A stretch of 64,000 nt of DNA from CAIYZT01 sp031385445 (GCA_031385445.1 JANNBM010000051.1:62001-126000), one strand, 5' to 3'. Numbered from the stretch's first letter, positions 16,750 to 26,376 are shown. Translations and numbers: made by a program. The notes: a model not told the origin generated them from the sequence alone.

Positions 16750-16818
16750 CTGAATTTCCCTACCACCTGTCAAATGGCCGTCTTTCAGGCCCTGAAGCAA
16801 CGATAGGCGAACTTGCAT

Positions 16819-17967
16819 TCAAGTGTCAAAAATTTCCTGAAGGGAATTAGGGGTGATTTGCCATGCCTTGTCCAACAGCACCAGATCCGCCAGATCGCGG
16901 TGTTCCGGGCTGGCCAGATCTGCACGGCCGATCAAGGTCGCAGGCACTGAAATGGCCATGCCCAGCGCCGTTTCCGGCGCGATTTTCACCGTTTCAATCA
17001 ACCGCGCCAGACCCTCGGCCATCGTCACATGTGCCCCCGCAAGCGAGCCTTCGGCATTCACCAGCCGCCCGTCCACCAAACGGATCTGCTCGCCATACAG
17101 CGTGAAATTGTCCGACCCGCCCACCGTGGACATCGAATCCGACACCAGAAACATTCGCCCCGGCACCGGGCGCGCGCGGATCGCCAGACCGACCATATCA
17201 TCGGCCACATGGTGCCCATCGCAGATGATCCCGGCATAGGCATCCGAGTTTATACAGGCCCCCGTCACCCCCGGCTCGCGGTTCTGCATTGGCGACATGG
17301 CGTTAAAAAGATGGGTGAAACAGCTGGCCCCCTCGGCCAGCGCCGCCTTTACCGCCGCAGCAGTGGTGTCTGAATGACCCAGCGACACCACCGCGCCCGT
17401 GGCCACCAGCGCGGCAATCTGCCCCGGTTTCACCGCTTCTGGGGCAAGGGTGATCTTCACAAAAACCCCCGCCGCACGCAGACGCCTGACATGCGCCATG
17501 CTTGCCTCTTCAAACGGCCGCACAAACTCCGCCGAATGCGTGCCGCGCCGCGCAAAGCTCAGGTGCGGACCTTCGATATGCAGGCCCAAAATACCGGCCT
17601 CACCCTTGGCCGCGATCGCCGCATCCACCGCGGCCGCCAAAACCGCGGGCGCATCGGTGATCACGGTCGGAAGAATGCTGACCGTGCCGAACCTGTGATG
17701 CGCGGCGGCCATGATGCGCATTGTTGCCACTGAAGGCGCCGCATTCAGCAGCGCATCCCCGCCGCCATTCACCTGCAAATCAATAAATCCGGGGCTCAGC
17801 GTTCCAGCGCGCGCATGCCGCGATGCGCCTGCGGGAATCTGGTCTGCCGGAACGGCAATCGTCGTGCGGCCATCGCGCACGCCCAGCGCCATTCCACTGC
17901 GCAGACATGCGCCATCAAAAAGCTGCTCTGGACACAGCCAAATCGTCTCTGATCGGCCCTTTGTCAT
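16819..17967 (-). CDS. nagA: N-acetylglucosamine-6-phosphate deacetylase
   Basis: Amidohydrolase (382 aa) that removes acetate from GlcNAc-6-P to give GlcN-6-P. Signatures are PGFIDLQVNGGGDALLN near residue 58, LGLHIEGPHLS (metal region), SLGHSDTTA and FTHLFNAMSPM (metal histidines), and VSDSMSTVGG carrying the catalytic Asp. It is the last gene of the amino-sugar operon, overlapping the upstream ROK kinase by 4 nt. tmm follows 69 bp later on the same strand, so read-through into tmm is possible. Confidence 0.9.
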   Translation of the reverse strand: MTKGRSETIWLCPEQLFDGACLRSGMALGVRDGRTTIAVPADQIPAGASRHARAGTLSPGFIDLQVNGGGDALLNAAPSVATMRIMAAAHHRFGTVSILPTVITDAPAVLAAAVDAAIAAKGEAGILGLHIEGPHLSFARRGTHSAEFVRPFEEASMAHVRRLRAAGVFVKITLAPEAVKPGQIAALVATGAVVSLGHSDTTAAAVKAALAEGASCFTHLFNAMSPMQNREPGVTGACINSDAYAGIICDGHHVADDMVGLAIRARPVPGRMFLVSDSMSTVGGSDNFTLYGEQIRLVDGRLVNAEGSLAGAHVTMAEGLARLIETVKIAPETALGMAISVPATLIGRADLASPEHRDLADLVLLDKAWQITPNSLQEIFDT

Positions 17968-18893
17968 ACCCCCGCTCCATCATGCTGCCCATTCGCCGCT
18001 TGCCATGCGGCAAAGGCGGCGCCGCGCGCGCCGCTGGCATCGCCGCCTTCGGCAAGCCGCACATCGGGGACGCGAAAACCCGAAAACATCGCTTTGCGCA
18101 ACACCGGGGTCAGCTCGTCAATCAGCCCCGGAACCTTGGAAATCCCGCCGCCAAGCACGATCACCTCAGGGTCGATGGTAAAACACAGCGTCACCAGCAG
18201 CTCTGCCGCAAGCTCAAGCCAGATCGACCAGATCCGCGCCAAGGCAGGATCAAATTCTCGACCTTCGGCAATCGCTTCGGCGCTTAAGGACCGGCCCGTC
18301 AGGTGCCGCGCGATGCGCGACAACCCCGGCCCGGCAAGCAAGGTTTCCGCACACCCGAACCGCCCGCAGCCACAAAGCACGACCGGAAGCCCATATTTGT
18401 GAACCGGGCCGGCGGCGGCTGGGAAATGGCCGAACTCGCCGCCCACACTGGCGTGCCCGCGCATCAAACGGCCACCGATCACAACGCCCCCGGCAATCCC
18501 GGTGCCCAAGACCAATCCCAAAGCCGGGCTTGCGCCCCTTGCCGCGCCGAAGGTCGCTTCGGACAGGATGAAGGCCCGGCAATCATTGACATACGTCACT
18601 AAATGGCCCGACGCGGCCTCAATATCTGCCGGAAATGGCTTGCCGGACGCGGGCAGATTGGCCGTCAGCGCAAGGCCGTTGTCCGGGTTGATCAGCCCCG
18701 CTGCCGAAATGCCGATCGGCAGGCTTATGGTGCCGATTTGTTCGGCCCAGCCGATCAGTTCGGCCATCGCCGCCACAAGTCCCGCGTAGTCCTTGGGCGT
18801 ATCAATGCGGCGGCGATCGATTTGTTGCCAGTCCGCGCCAAAGATCTGCGCTTCGATTTTGGTGCCGCCAAGGTCGATTCCCGCCGCGATCAC
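17964..18893 (-). CDS. ROK-family sugar kinase, probably GlcNAc kinase
   Basis: A 309-aa kinase with the N-terminal phosphate motif AGIDLGGTKIEAQIF (residues 4-18) and VLGTGIAGGVVIGGRLMRG in the middle. The ROK zinc motif CGCGRFGCAE comes after LPVVL. Its place between nagA and SIS-domain isomerase genes, with 4-nt overlaps on both sides, suggests phosphorylation of GlcNAc or a related amino sugar released inside the cell by the GH20 enzyme. A second, unrelated BadF-type kinase is encoded at 32873-33808. Confidence 0.85.
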   Translation of the reverse strand: MIAAGIDLGGTKIEAQIFGADWQQIDRRRIDTPKDYAGLVAAMAELIGWAEQIGTISLPIGISAAGLINPDNGLALTANLPASGKPFPADIEAASGHLVTYVNDCRAFILSEATFGAARGASPALGLVLGTGIAGGVVIGGRLMRGHASVGGEFGHFPAAAGPVHKYGLPVVLCGCGRFGCAETLLAGPGLSRIARHLTGRSLSAEAIAEGREFDPALARIWSIWLELAAELLVTLCFTIDPEVIVLGGGISKVPGLIDELTPVLRKAMFSGFRVPDVRLAEGGDASGARGAAFAAWQAANGQHDGAGV

Positions 18894-19951
18894 CTTGGCA
18901 CCACCGGGTGCAATTTCACCCCCGCCACCACGCGCGACAGCGTGCCTTTTCCAGCGAAGGGATCATCTACCGAAAGCCCGAGCGCGGCCGACCAGACCAC
19001 AGCTTGGACCTGCGCGAATGCGACAAAAAGAGGAGCGGACCAAAGATCGCCCAAGGGCTGCGGAACGTGAACAGAAAGGACGTTGGACTGCGGAAACTGC
19101 GTGCGAAGTTCGGCAATCAGATCGTCATCATAGGCGCGGGTATGCGGGTCTGACGCGGGAAAAACCCAGATATCGGTGCCCGGAAGAACAAAACTTTTGG
19201 GGCCATGCCGAAAGCCGAGCGATGATTCCCAAAGTGCCGGGATCTGACCCGCCGAAAGCTCCATCACCTTGAGCGCCGCCTCGCGGGCCGCAAAGGCGAG
19301 GGGGCCGGAGCCAACGAAAACCGCGCGTTCGGGGCTCCGCGCCGCCTTTGCGGCGGTGTAAAAGCCGGGCAGCAGCGCGGTAAGCGCACTGGAAAGCGTC
19401 TCTAATCGGCCAAAAACGGCCTCTGCGACGCAGGAATGGTCGAATATCGCGAGGGCTGTCAGCAGCATGGTTGTGAAACTGGACGTCATCGCAAATCCGG
19501 CATCATGCGTTGCTTCTGGCAGCACAATGACCCGTGCCGAAGGATCGCGCCCCAGCGCCGACGCACCATTGCACACGATGTTCAGGCGCGGCCAATCCGG
19601 CGCCAACGCATCCAGCGCCGCGAGCGTGCCCAATGATTCGGCCGAATTGCCGGAGCGTCCGAAATTCACGATCAGTTTGGGCGCACCAGTCAGATAGGCA
19701 TGCGGCCGCGCAACCAGATCGGTCGTGGCAACCGCGCGAAGACCTGGGCCAGCCTGCCCCTCAAGCCCGGAAACCAGAACATCGCCGACAAAAGCCGAAG
19801 ACCCCGCACCGCAAAACCAGACCTCGGAAACGTCCAGCCCCCTTACCCAATTGCGCAGGACGGCACCATCAAACGCCCGCCCCCAAGCGCGCCATATCTG
19901 TGGTTGGGCGTGAATTTCGGCCCAGGTGGCAAAGCGGTTCATCTCGTTCAT
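18890..19951 (-). CDS. SIS-domain amino-sugar phosphate isomerase/deaminase, AgaS-like
   Basis: A 353-aa protein with two SIS domains. The first opens with VWFCGAGSSAFVGDVL (residues 44-59) and contains NFGRSGNSAES. The second contains AVFVGSGPLAFAAREAALKV, then SSLGFRHGPKSF. This layout fits AgaS/GlmS-like deaminase-isomerases that convert hexosamine-6-phosphates to ketose phosphates plus ammonia. It overlaps the neighbouring SIS gene and the ROK kinase by 4 nt each. Having two SIS genes in tandem suggests either a heteromer or two different hexosamine substrates (gluco and galacto). Confidence 0.8.
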   Translation of the reverse strand: MNEMNRFATWAEIHAQPQIWRAWGRAFDGAVLRNWVRGLDVSEVWFCGAGSSAFVGDVLVSGLEGQAGPGLRAVATTDLVARPHAYLTGAPKLIVNFGRSGNSAESLGTLAALDALAPDWPRLNIVCNGASALGRDPSARVIVLPEATHDAGFAMTSSFTTMLLTALAIFDHSCVAEAVFGRLETLSSALTALLPGFYTAAKAARSPERAVFVGSGPLAFAAREAALKVMELSAGQIPALWESSLGFRHGPKSFVLPGTDIWVFPASDPHTRAYDDDLIAELRTQFPQSNVLSVHVPQPLGDLWSAPLFVAFAQVQAVVWSAALGLSVDDPFAGKGTLSRVVAGVKLHPVVPR

Positions 19952-20946
19952 AAGGTTTGTGTCACTTTGGAAAGGGCATTTGGGCGGTCCGGATCATGTT
20001 TGCGGACCAGCGCGGTTTGCAAGACCAAGGGATAGGTCAGGATCAAAAGGGCGGCGGCGGCGGCGGCCGGGGTCAGGCCAACCGCGCCCACATCCGAAGG
20101 GCGAATGCGAAAGACCGTGACGCCCGCAGCGCGAAACCGTGCCTCTGCGATGTTCAAGCTGTCCTGAATGTCCGGCTGCTCGGTGTCGAGGATGAGGATC
20201 AGGAACGGGTGCGTGACCAGTTGCAACGGACCATGCAGCACCTCTGCGCTTGAATAGGCTTCGGCATGAAGGGCGCAGCATTCCTTGAATTTCAACGCCA
20301 GTTCAAGCGCCGCGCCATATCCGGTGTCGCGCCCAACGACATAAAGGTTCGACGCACGCTGAAGCGCTGCAAGAAGCCGCACGGTTTGCGGCAGATGTTT
20401 GCCGTTCATTTCCGCAATTGTCTTGGCCGACGCGGAGGATTTTGGGGCGTATTCAGGCACTAAAGCGCCAATTAGTGCCATTCCGGCCCCGATAGAGCCA
20501 ACCACGGTCTTGGTTGCAGGCACCGCTTTTTCGGGCCCCGCCCCGATTGGAATAAATCCGTCTGCGCAGCCCTGAACCGGAGAGTTCGGCGTGTTGACAA
20601 TGGCCAGTACCTGCGCGCCAGCCGCCTTTGCGCCCTCGGCAGAGCGCAAAAGATCGTGGCTTGCCCCCGACTGCGACACGATCAGCGCGGCGCAGTCTTT
20701 TAGCGACACCCCCTTGCCGACCGAAAAGATCGACGGCGGCAGTCCGGTCATCGGCAAGCCCAATTCGCGCATCATCTCGTAAGACAAGATGTTGGCAACG
20801 GCATCCGAAGAGCCGCGCGCAATGGTGTAGATCGCCCGAATGCCCGAAAAAGGCGGAATAGTGACGTTTTGCATGGCCGCAGAAACGAAAACACCCGGCG
20901 CTTCGGCAATTTCGGCGCGCATATGCTGGCCCGGCATTTCGTTCAT
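19948..20946 (-). CDS. SIS-domain glucosamine-6-phosphate deaminase, NagB-II-like
   Basis: A 332-aa double-SIS protein resembling the isomerase half of GlmS without the glutaminase domain. It has IYTIARGSSDAVANILSYE, ALIVSQSGASHDLLR, PEKAVPATKT, LYVVGRDTGYGAALELALKF, and the active-site-like stretch CALHAEAYSSAEVLHGPLQL. Such NagB-II enzymes deaminate GlcN-6-P to fructose-6-P. No classical NagB is present in the window, so this gene is the natural candidate for that step after NagA. It overlaps both neighbours by 4 nt. Confidence 0.82.
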   Translation of the reverse strand: MNEMPGQHMRAEIAEAPGVFVSAAMQNVTIPPFSGIRAIYTIARGSSDAVANILSYEMMRELGLPMTGLPPSIFSVGKGVSLKDCAALIVSQSGASHDLLRSAEGAKAAGAQVLAIVNTPNSPVQGCADGFIPIGAGPEKAVPATKTVVGSIGAGMALIGALVPEYAPKSSASAKTIAEMNGKHLPQTVRLLAALQRASNLYVVGRDTGYGAALELALKFKECCALHAEAYSSAEVLHGPLQLVTHPFLILILDTEQPDIQDSLNIAEARFRAAGVTVFRIRPSDVGAVGLTPAAAAAALLILTYPLVLQTALVRKHDPDRPNALSKVTQTL

Positions 20947-22082
20947 TTTCGCAACTCAAAGCTGTCAAGCTGTGCCCAAGTGCTCGTCAAATCCTCAACT
21001 TGCCCTTTGAACCGGGCTTGATCGGTGGCAAGCGCAGCAACACCCGCCTCCATCGCATCAAGGATCGATACCGGCAGCGACAACGCCTGACCCCGCAGAT
21101 ACTTGGTGATATCGGCGCACATCATTTCATCCGCGCCGTAATGCGCGCCCATCGCGGCAGCGCCTTGGGTGTAATCGTGGTCCACCAATGTCCGCCCGTC
21201 GCGGGCCGTCACCTTTAGATAACCGCGCACAAAATCACCCTCGGCCATGCCATGCGTGCCCATGATGCAGAACCGGCGATGCTCGTCGGGCGTGTTCAGG
21301 TTGGTGTGAAACGCCAGCGTGGCGCCGGTTTCATAGCGCAGGATGGCGCTTTGATAGTCGATGATGTCGCCTTCGGAGTGAAACGGATCGGGCGCCGATT
21401 CCCAGACCGATTTCTTGACGTGGAAAATCTCCGCCTCCTCGTTCGAGCGTGGCGCGTTCGCCGGAACATAGGATTTACGGCCGCCAAAACTTGCGATTTG
21501 GGCGGGACGAGAGCCTGTGACCATGTTGTAGATGTCCAGATCGTGGCAGCACTTTTCCAGCAGGAAACCGCCCGCATAGGCATCTTTGCGCCGCCAGTCC
21601 CGCATGAAAAACGCGCCGTGATAGGGCGCGATATGCTCGTTCGCTTCAAGGCTGACGATGTCGCCCAGCATGCCCTGCGCCATGGCACTGCGCAAATCGA
21701 CCATATGCTGCGAATAGCGCAGAACGAGGCCGACCATCGCCCGGTTCACCCCGCCATGGTTTGCCAAAAGCCGCGCGAGTTCGAGCGTTTCTTCGATGGA
21801 AATGACCACAGGCTTTTCGGTGAACATCTGAACACCGGCCTCGAACCCCAGCCGCATCTGTTCAAGGTGAAAGACGTTGGGCGAAAAGATGCAGTAAAGG
21901 TCCGGTTTGGCATCAGACAGCATGGCCTCGATACTGGGAAACCGTGGTGGATCGCCCAGCATATCGGCATGGGTCGGCGCTGGGTCGTAATACCCGACAA
22001 CCCGCGCTTCGGGCATGGCCTGCAGCAGGGTGGACAGGACATGCCCGGCGCGCAGCCCCATCCCAGCAGTGACGATCCGCAT
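20943..22082 (-). CDS. Gfo/Idh/MocA-family oxidoreductase
   Basis: A 379-aa NAD(P)-dependent dehydrogenase. The N-terminal Rossmann segment is MRIVTAGMGLRAGHVLSTLL. The conserved FTEKPVVISIEET carries the family EKP motif, and LLEKCCHDLDIYNMVTGSRP carries the H-D pair of the active site. I chose the ATG at 22082 rather than a longer in-frame start that would overlap the ABC ATPase gene. It is inside the amino-sugar operon, 13 bp after the ABC ATPase and overlapping the next gene by 4 nt. Its substrate, perhaps an oxidised or N-acetylated sugar acid, is not evident. Confidence 0.82.
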   Translation of the reverse strand: MRIVTAGMGLRAGHVLSTLLQAMPEARVVGYYDPAPTHADMLGDPPRFPSIEAMLSDAKPDLYCIFSPNVFHLEQMRLGFEAGVQMFTEKPVVISIEETLELARLLANHGGVNRAMVGLVLRYSQHMVDLRSAMAQGMLGDIVSLEANEHIAPYHGAFFMRDWRRKDAYAGGFLLEKCCHDLDIYNMVTGSRPAQIASFGGRKSYVPANAPRSNEEAEIFHVKKSVWESAPDPFHSEGDIIDYQSAILRYETGATLAFHTNLNTPDEHRRFCIMGTHGMAEGDFVRGYLKVTARDGRTLVDHDYTQGAAAMGAHYGADEMMCADITKYLRGQALSLPVSILDAMEAGVAALATDQARFKGQVEDLTSTWAQLDSFELRK

Positions 22083-22095
22083 GTTGGTCTTCCTT

Positions 22096-23193
22096 TCAGG
22101 CGGCGATAGCAGGCGCCATGCGCCGGCGCAAAACATTGCCGCTGCTGTCAAAAACGTGGCAATCGGCGGGGTTGATCGCGATGTTGATGCTTTGCCCTTC
22201 CGCGACGGCTGTATCGCCGGGCAGCGTGGCACAAAACCGCTGGCCGTCCTGCATTGTGCCATAGGTGATGGCAACGCCGCCGAGCCGTTCCAGCACCCGG
22301 ACCGTCACCGCAATACCGTTCCCGAGCGCGGCGTTTTCGGGGCGCAGACCCACATCGACCCTGTCGCCGGCTTTGGCACTGCCCACCTCCACCGGCAGGG
22401 TCTGGCGCAGGCCGCCATGAAATTCAACCGCAAGGCCATCCGCCCCCGTCCCGATCACCCGCGCGGGCAGAAGGTTCATGTTTGGCTGGCCGATAAAGGT
22501 GGCGACAAATTTGGTGGCGGGGTGATGGTACAGCGCCATCGGGGTGCCGAATTGTTCAATCCGGCCTTTGTTCAAAACCACAATACGGTGCGCCATTGTC
22601 ATCGCTTCGATCTGATCGTGGGTGACATAAATCATCGTGGCCGCCAGATCGCGGTGCAGTTGCGACAGCTCCACCCGCATATCGCCGCGCAGGGCCGCGT
22701 CAAGATTGGACAGCGGTTCGTCAAACAGGAAAACCTTGGGATTGCGCACGATGGACCGGCCAATCGCAACGCGCTGACGCTGCCCACCCGAAAGCTGCCC
22801 GGGTTTAAGCTGCAACTTGTCGGTCAGCTGCAAAATCTCGGCCGCCTTGCCAACCTTTGCCTTCACCTCGGCCTCGGGCAGTTTTTGCACGCGCAGGGGA
22901 AAGGCGATGTTTTCAAAGACGCTCAGATGCGGGTAAAGCGCATAGGATTGGAACACCATGGAAATGCCGCGCTCCACCGGGGGCAGCGCGCTGACATCCA
23001 GACCGTCGATCACGACATGGCCGGAGGTCGCCGCTTCGAGCCCGGCAATGATGCGCAGAAGCGTGGATTTGCCGCAGCCGGAGGGGCCGACGAAAACGAC
23101 AAACTCCTTGTCGTGGATCGCAAGCGAGATGTCCGAAAGCACTTGGGCAGTCCCGAAGGATTTGGAAACGTTATGCAGGTTCAGCGTGGCCAT
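22096..23193 (-). CDS. Sugar ABC transporter ATP-binding protein (MalK/UgpC type)
   Basis: A 365-aa ATPase: Walker A GPSGCGKST (about residue 37), signature LSGGQRQRVAIGRS, Walker B VFLFDEPLSNLD, and a C-terminal OB-like regulatory domain (VDVGLRPENAAL) typical of the carbohydrate-uptake family. The start at 23193 (MATLNLHNVSKSF) is the family start. It completes the importer formed by the two permeases and the binding protein upstream on the same strand; context points to chito-oligosaccharides or GlcNAc. Confidence 0.9.
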   Translation of the reverse strand: MATLNLHNVSKSFGTAQVLSDISLAIHDKEFVVFVGPSGCGKSTLLRIIAGLEAATSGHVVIDGLDVSALPPVERGISMVFQSYALYPHLSVFENIAFPLRVQKLPEAEVKAKVGKAAEILQLTDKLQLKPGQLSGGQRQRVAIGRSIVRNPKVFLFDEPLSNLDAALRGDMRVELSQLHRDLAATMIYVTHDQIEAMTMAHRIVVLNKGRIEQFGTPMALYHHPATKFVATFIGQPNMNLLPARVIGTGADGLAVEFHGGLRQTLPVEVGSAKAGDRVDVGLRPENAALGNGIAVTVRVLERLGGVAITYGTMQDGQRFCATLPGDTAVAEGQSINIAINPADCHVFDSSGNVLRRRMAPAIAA

Positions 23194-23250
23194 GGAATCC
23201 TCGGGACAAAGGGGCGAAGGGCGGCCCGACACAGGCCGCCCGACGTTGTG

Positions 23251-24471
23251 TTACTTTACTTCGGCAAGCTCGACACCGGCCTGCGTCACCAGCTCGTCAA
23301 TCGTGCCGCCTTCACCCAGCATCACGCCTTGGATCATGTTGGTGAACACGCCTTGCAGCGATTTGAAGTCGGTTACCAAAGGCTCCGGCCCGCCGGTCGA
23401 AATGCCGTTCACAAAGATCTGCCAGAACGGATCATCCTTGTAGTATGGCGCTGCCACACCTAGCTTTTCGTATTGCAGGATCGGCGTCAGGCCCCAGGTG
23501 CTGTCAAGGTCGTATTGCGCATCACCTTGGGTTAACGCGGCCGCGAATTTCTGCGCGGCGGCTTCAACGGCCGGGTCCGATTGCTTGAACACCGCGATTG
23601 AGTCGGTGATCAAAATCGTGCCCGATACGCCCGACGGGCCGGCCGGAATAGGCGCGACCAGCAGGTTTGGAACCGCGTCTTTGGACTGGCCCCGGCCCCA
23701 TGGCCCGGTCACATACATGCCCAGCTTGCCGTCGTTGAAGATGTCCTTCATCTGGTCACGCTCATATGCCGTCGGACCCTCTTCCATATAGGGCAAAAGG
23801 TCCGCGTACAGTTGCAGCGTCTCGCGGGTTTGCGGGCTGTCCAGCGTCGGCGTGCCGGTGGCCGCATCCATAACCGTGCCCCCGTTGGAATACAGGAAGT
23901 CGAGGAACATGTGCATCGTGTTGTCAAAGTCTTTGCCCGCGATGCCGATCCCGGCAACGCCTGCATTTTCCTTGATCGCTTTGGCCATGGCGGTCATGTC
24001 AGCCCAGGTTTCCGGCGCCTTGCATTCCATGCCCGCCGCGACCACCAGATCGCAGTTGATATACAGCGCCTTTGTCGAGAACGCATGAGGATAGCCCCAA
24101 TACTGGCCGCCTGACGACACGGTTTTCAGAACGCCGGGCTGATAATTTGCCGCCGCCTCTTCGGTGATCAGAGCCGGAACGATCAGCCCCTCAGCCGACA
24201 GTTTCAGCAAGGTGCGCGAGCCGATATAGGCCACCGAAACCGGATCACCCGCAGCGGCAAGCGTCATCGACTTGTCCTGACAGGTGCCCCATGGAACAAC
24301 TTCCATCTTCACCGTAATGCCCGCATTATCCGCCTGAAATTTGTCGATCGTGGCCTGATCCGCGGGCCGCAAATCGCCGCACATGATGAACGACAGTTCC
24401 TGCGCCGATGCCGTAAAGGCCGTGCCACCCATCAATGCGGCAGCGACCATCAGAGTTTTTCTTAGTTGCAT
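23251..24471 (-). CDS. Periplasmic sugar-binding protein of ABC importer
   Basis: A 406-aa extracellular solute-binding protein (family 1 type). A signal peptide MQLRKTLMVAAALMGGTAF, with ASA at 21-23, predicts cleavage before QELSF. The mature part has family features such as DPVSVAYIGSRTLLKL, FSTKALYINCDLV, PETWADMTAMAKAI and the GKLGMYVTGPWG stretch. It lies between the permease genes and the ATPase gene, an order with the permeases first. Ligand inferred only from the amino-sugar neighbours. Confidence 0.88.
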   Translation of the reverse strand: MQLRKTLMVAAALMGGTAFTASAQELSFIMCGDLRPADQATIDKFQADNAGITVKMEVVPWGTCQDKSMTLAAAGDPVSVAYIGSRTLLKLSAEGLIVPALITEEAAANYQPGVLKTVSSGGQYWGYPHAFSTKALYINCDLVVAAGMECKAPETWADMTAMAKAIKENAGVAGIGIAGKDFDNTMHMFLDFLYSNGGTVMDAATGTPTLDSPQTRETLQLYADLLPYMEEGPTAYERDQMKDIFNDGKLGMYVTGPWGRGQSKDAVPNLLVAPIPAGPSGVSGTILITDSIAVFKQSDPAVEAAAQKFAAALTQGDAQYDLDSTWGLTPILQYEKLGVAAPYYKDDPFWQIFVNGISTGGPEPLVTDFKSLQGVFTNMIQGVMLGEGGTIDELVTQAGVELAEVK

Positions 24472-24505
24472 TTCTAACTCCCTGAGTTGGTTTTGATATC
24501 AAAGG

Positions 24506-25351
24506 TCACTCTTTAACCGCGCCAGCGGTCAGTCCCGCGACGAGGTATTTCTGCAAAAACAAAAAAACAATCATGACCGGGGTAACACCCGTCAGGGCAG
24601 CGGCCATCATCTGGTTCCACTCGACCGACTGATACCCGATAAATTGGTTCAGACCGGCCGGCAGGGGTTGAAGTTCGGCCACCTGATTGAAGGTGATGGC
24701 GAACAAATACTGTTGGGCATAGGCCCCGATATAGACCGAGGTGGCGACCACGATCAGCCCCGGCATGGCCAGCGGCAAAACGACCCGCCGCAGCGTGTAA
24801 AGCCGGCCGGCCCCATCGACAAACGCCGCCTCTTCCAATTCGCGCGGAATCTTTTCCAGATATCCGCGCAGCAGCCAGATGCCCGTCGGGATCAAAAATG
24901 CCGCGCCGGGGACGATCATCGCCCAATAGGTGTTCAGCAGACCCAGCGTATGCATCACCCGGTACAGCGGGATCAGCAGAACCGCGCCGGTGAACATGTT
25001 GATCGATAAAAAGATGCCCAGTGACGCCGTTTTGAACGGAAACTCCAGCCGCGCATAGGCATAGGCGGCGGGGATCACGAAGATCATCGTGATCAGCGTC
25101 ACCATCGAGGCGATGTAGATCGAGTTCCAGATATAACGGCCCAAAAGCGGCACTTTGACCCACATATCGCTGTAGGCCTTGAACGAGAAATTGTCGCCCC
25201 ACAGCTGATAGGGCGTGCTGAACAGGCGGCTCATCGGCGACAGGCTGGTGCGGAACATCTCGGCAAATGGCAGCAGAATATAGGTCATAAACAGCGCAAT
25301 AGAGACGTATATCCCGATTTTTTGCCAAAGGGTGTAGCGGTCAATCAGCAT
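24506..25351 (-). CDS. Sugar ABC transporter permease (MalG type)
   Basis: A 281-aa inner-membrane subunit with six hydrophobic segments. Its cytoplasmic EAA loop reads RELEEAAFVDGAGRLYTLRR, VVLPLAMPG, the contact site for the ATPase. The start is MLIDRYTLWQKIGIYVSIAL. The preceding permease gene ends exactly where this one begins (25351/25352). Confidence 0.9.
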   Translation of the reverse strand: MLIDRYTLWQKIGIYVSIALFMTYILLPFAEMFRTSLSPMSRLFSTPYQLWGDNFSFKAYSDMWVKVPLLGRYIWNSIYIASMVTLITMIFVIPAAYAYARLEFPFKTASLGIFLSINMFTGAVLLIPLYRVMHTLGLLNTYWAMIVPGAAFLIPTGIWLLRGYLEKIPRELEEAAFVDGAGRLYTLRRVVLPLAMPGLIVVATSVYIGAYAQQYLFAITFNQVAELQPLPAGLNQFIGYQSVEWNQMMAAALTGVTPVMIVFLFLQKYLVAGLTAGAVKE

Positions 25352-26281
25352 TCATTTCACCCCGTAATGTTTGTTCACCCGGTCCAGCACCTGCAGATAC
25401 ATCAGCGAGAAGGCTCCAAGGATCACGACAATGGCCACCGCCCGCGCCGACCCCTCGCCAAAGTGGAAATTTCCGATGGCGGTTTTATAGGCGTCGATGA
25501 TCATCGTGGTGGTGCCGCCGCGCGGGCCGCCTTGGGTGAAAATCCAGATGATTTCAAAGCTGTTGAAGGTCCAGATTGCCGAAAGCAGCGCCATCGAGAC
25601 GATAACCGGCATGATCTGCGGAATGGTGATGCGCCGGAACCGATACCAGCGCCCCGCGCCATCCACCCATGCCGCCTCGTACAAATCGCGGCTGACGCCC
25701 TGCATCGCGGCCAGAAAGAACAGGCTGACCATCGGCGTGCCGACCCAGACATCCGTGACAATCGCAGCGTAAAAGGCCGATCTTTTATACGCCAGCACCT
25801 CGAACGGCCCGTCAATCAGACCCAAACGCTGCGACATGCCCGACAAAAAGCCGAATTGCCCGTTGTAAAGCCAAAGCCAGCCGATGCAGCCGATGGCAAT
25901 CGGGATCACCCATGGCGGCATGATCAACATGCGGAACAAAGCGCGCCCCGGCACCGCCGCATTCAAAAGCGTCGCCCCGATCAGCCCGACAACCAGCTTC
26001 AACCCGACCGATAAAACCATCCAGAAGAACGTCCGGCCCACAATCTCAAAGAACTTCGTGCCCGCCAGCATCTTTTCATAATTCGCCAGCCCGACCCAGT
26101 TTTCGCCGCCCAAATCCGCATCTGTAAATGACAGGCGGATGGTTTCCAGCAAGGGCCAAGCCACAATAACCGCGATGAAAACAAGGGCTGGCGTGATCAG
26201 GGCCCAGGCGAATGCCCGCTCGGAAAGCCCCTTGCGCCGGGCTTTTTTCGCAAGGCTTTGTGTGGCCAAGATGTCGGTCAT
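25352..26281 (-). CDS. Sugar ABC transporter permease (MalF type)
   Basis: A 309-aa inner-membrane subunit. An N-terminal cytoplasmic stretch (AKKARRKGLSERAF) precedes six hydrophobic segments, and the EAA loop reads LYEAAWVDGAGRWYRFRR, ITIPQIMP. It is the first gene of the minus-strand operon. Its ATG faces the GntR regulator gene across a 223-bp shared control region. Confidence 0.9.
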   Translation of the reverse strand: MTDILATQSLAKKARRKGLSERAFAWALITPALVFIAVIVAWPLLETIRLSFTDADLGGENWVGLANYEKMLAGTKFFEIVGRTFFWMVLSVGLKLVVGLIGATLLNAAVPGRALFRMLIMPPWVIPIAIGCIGWLWLYNGQFGFLSGMSQRLGLIDGPFEVLAYKRSAFYAAIVTDVWVGTPMVSLFFLAAMQGVSRDLYEAAWVDGAGRWYRFRRITIPQIMPVIVSMALLSAIWTFNSFEIIWIFTQGGPRGGTTTMIIDAYKTAIGNFHFGEGSARAVAIVVILGAFSLMYLQVLDRVNKHYGVK

Positions 26282-26376
26282 CCGCGAAATCTCCCCGTTT
26301 CGTGCATCATGGCAGTCGCGCCGAATCTGTTGTTCCCTAGACCTTACCGAAAACTTCCCGAATTGCTACCTATATA

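Noticed and set aside
22015..23463. Plus-strand 482-codon open frame
   Set aside because: Antisense to the ABC ATPase and part of the binding-protein gene; no recognisable motifs.
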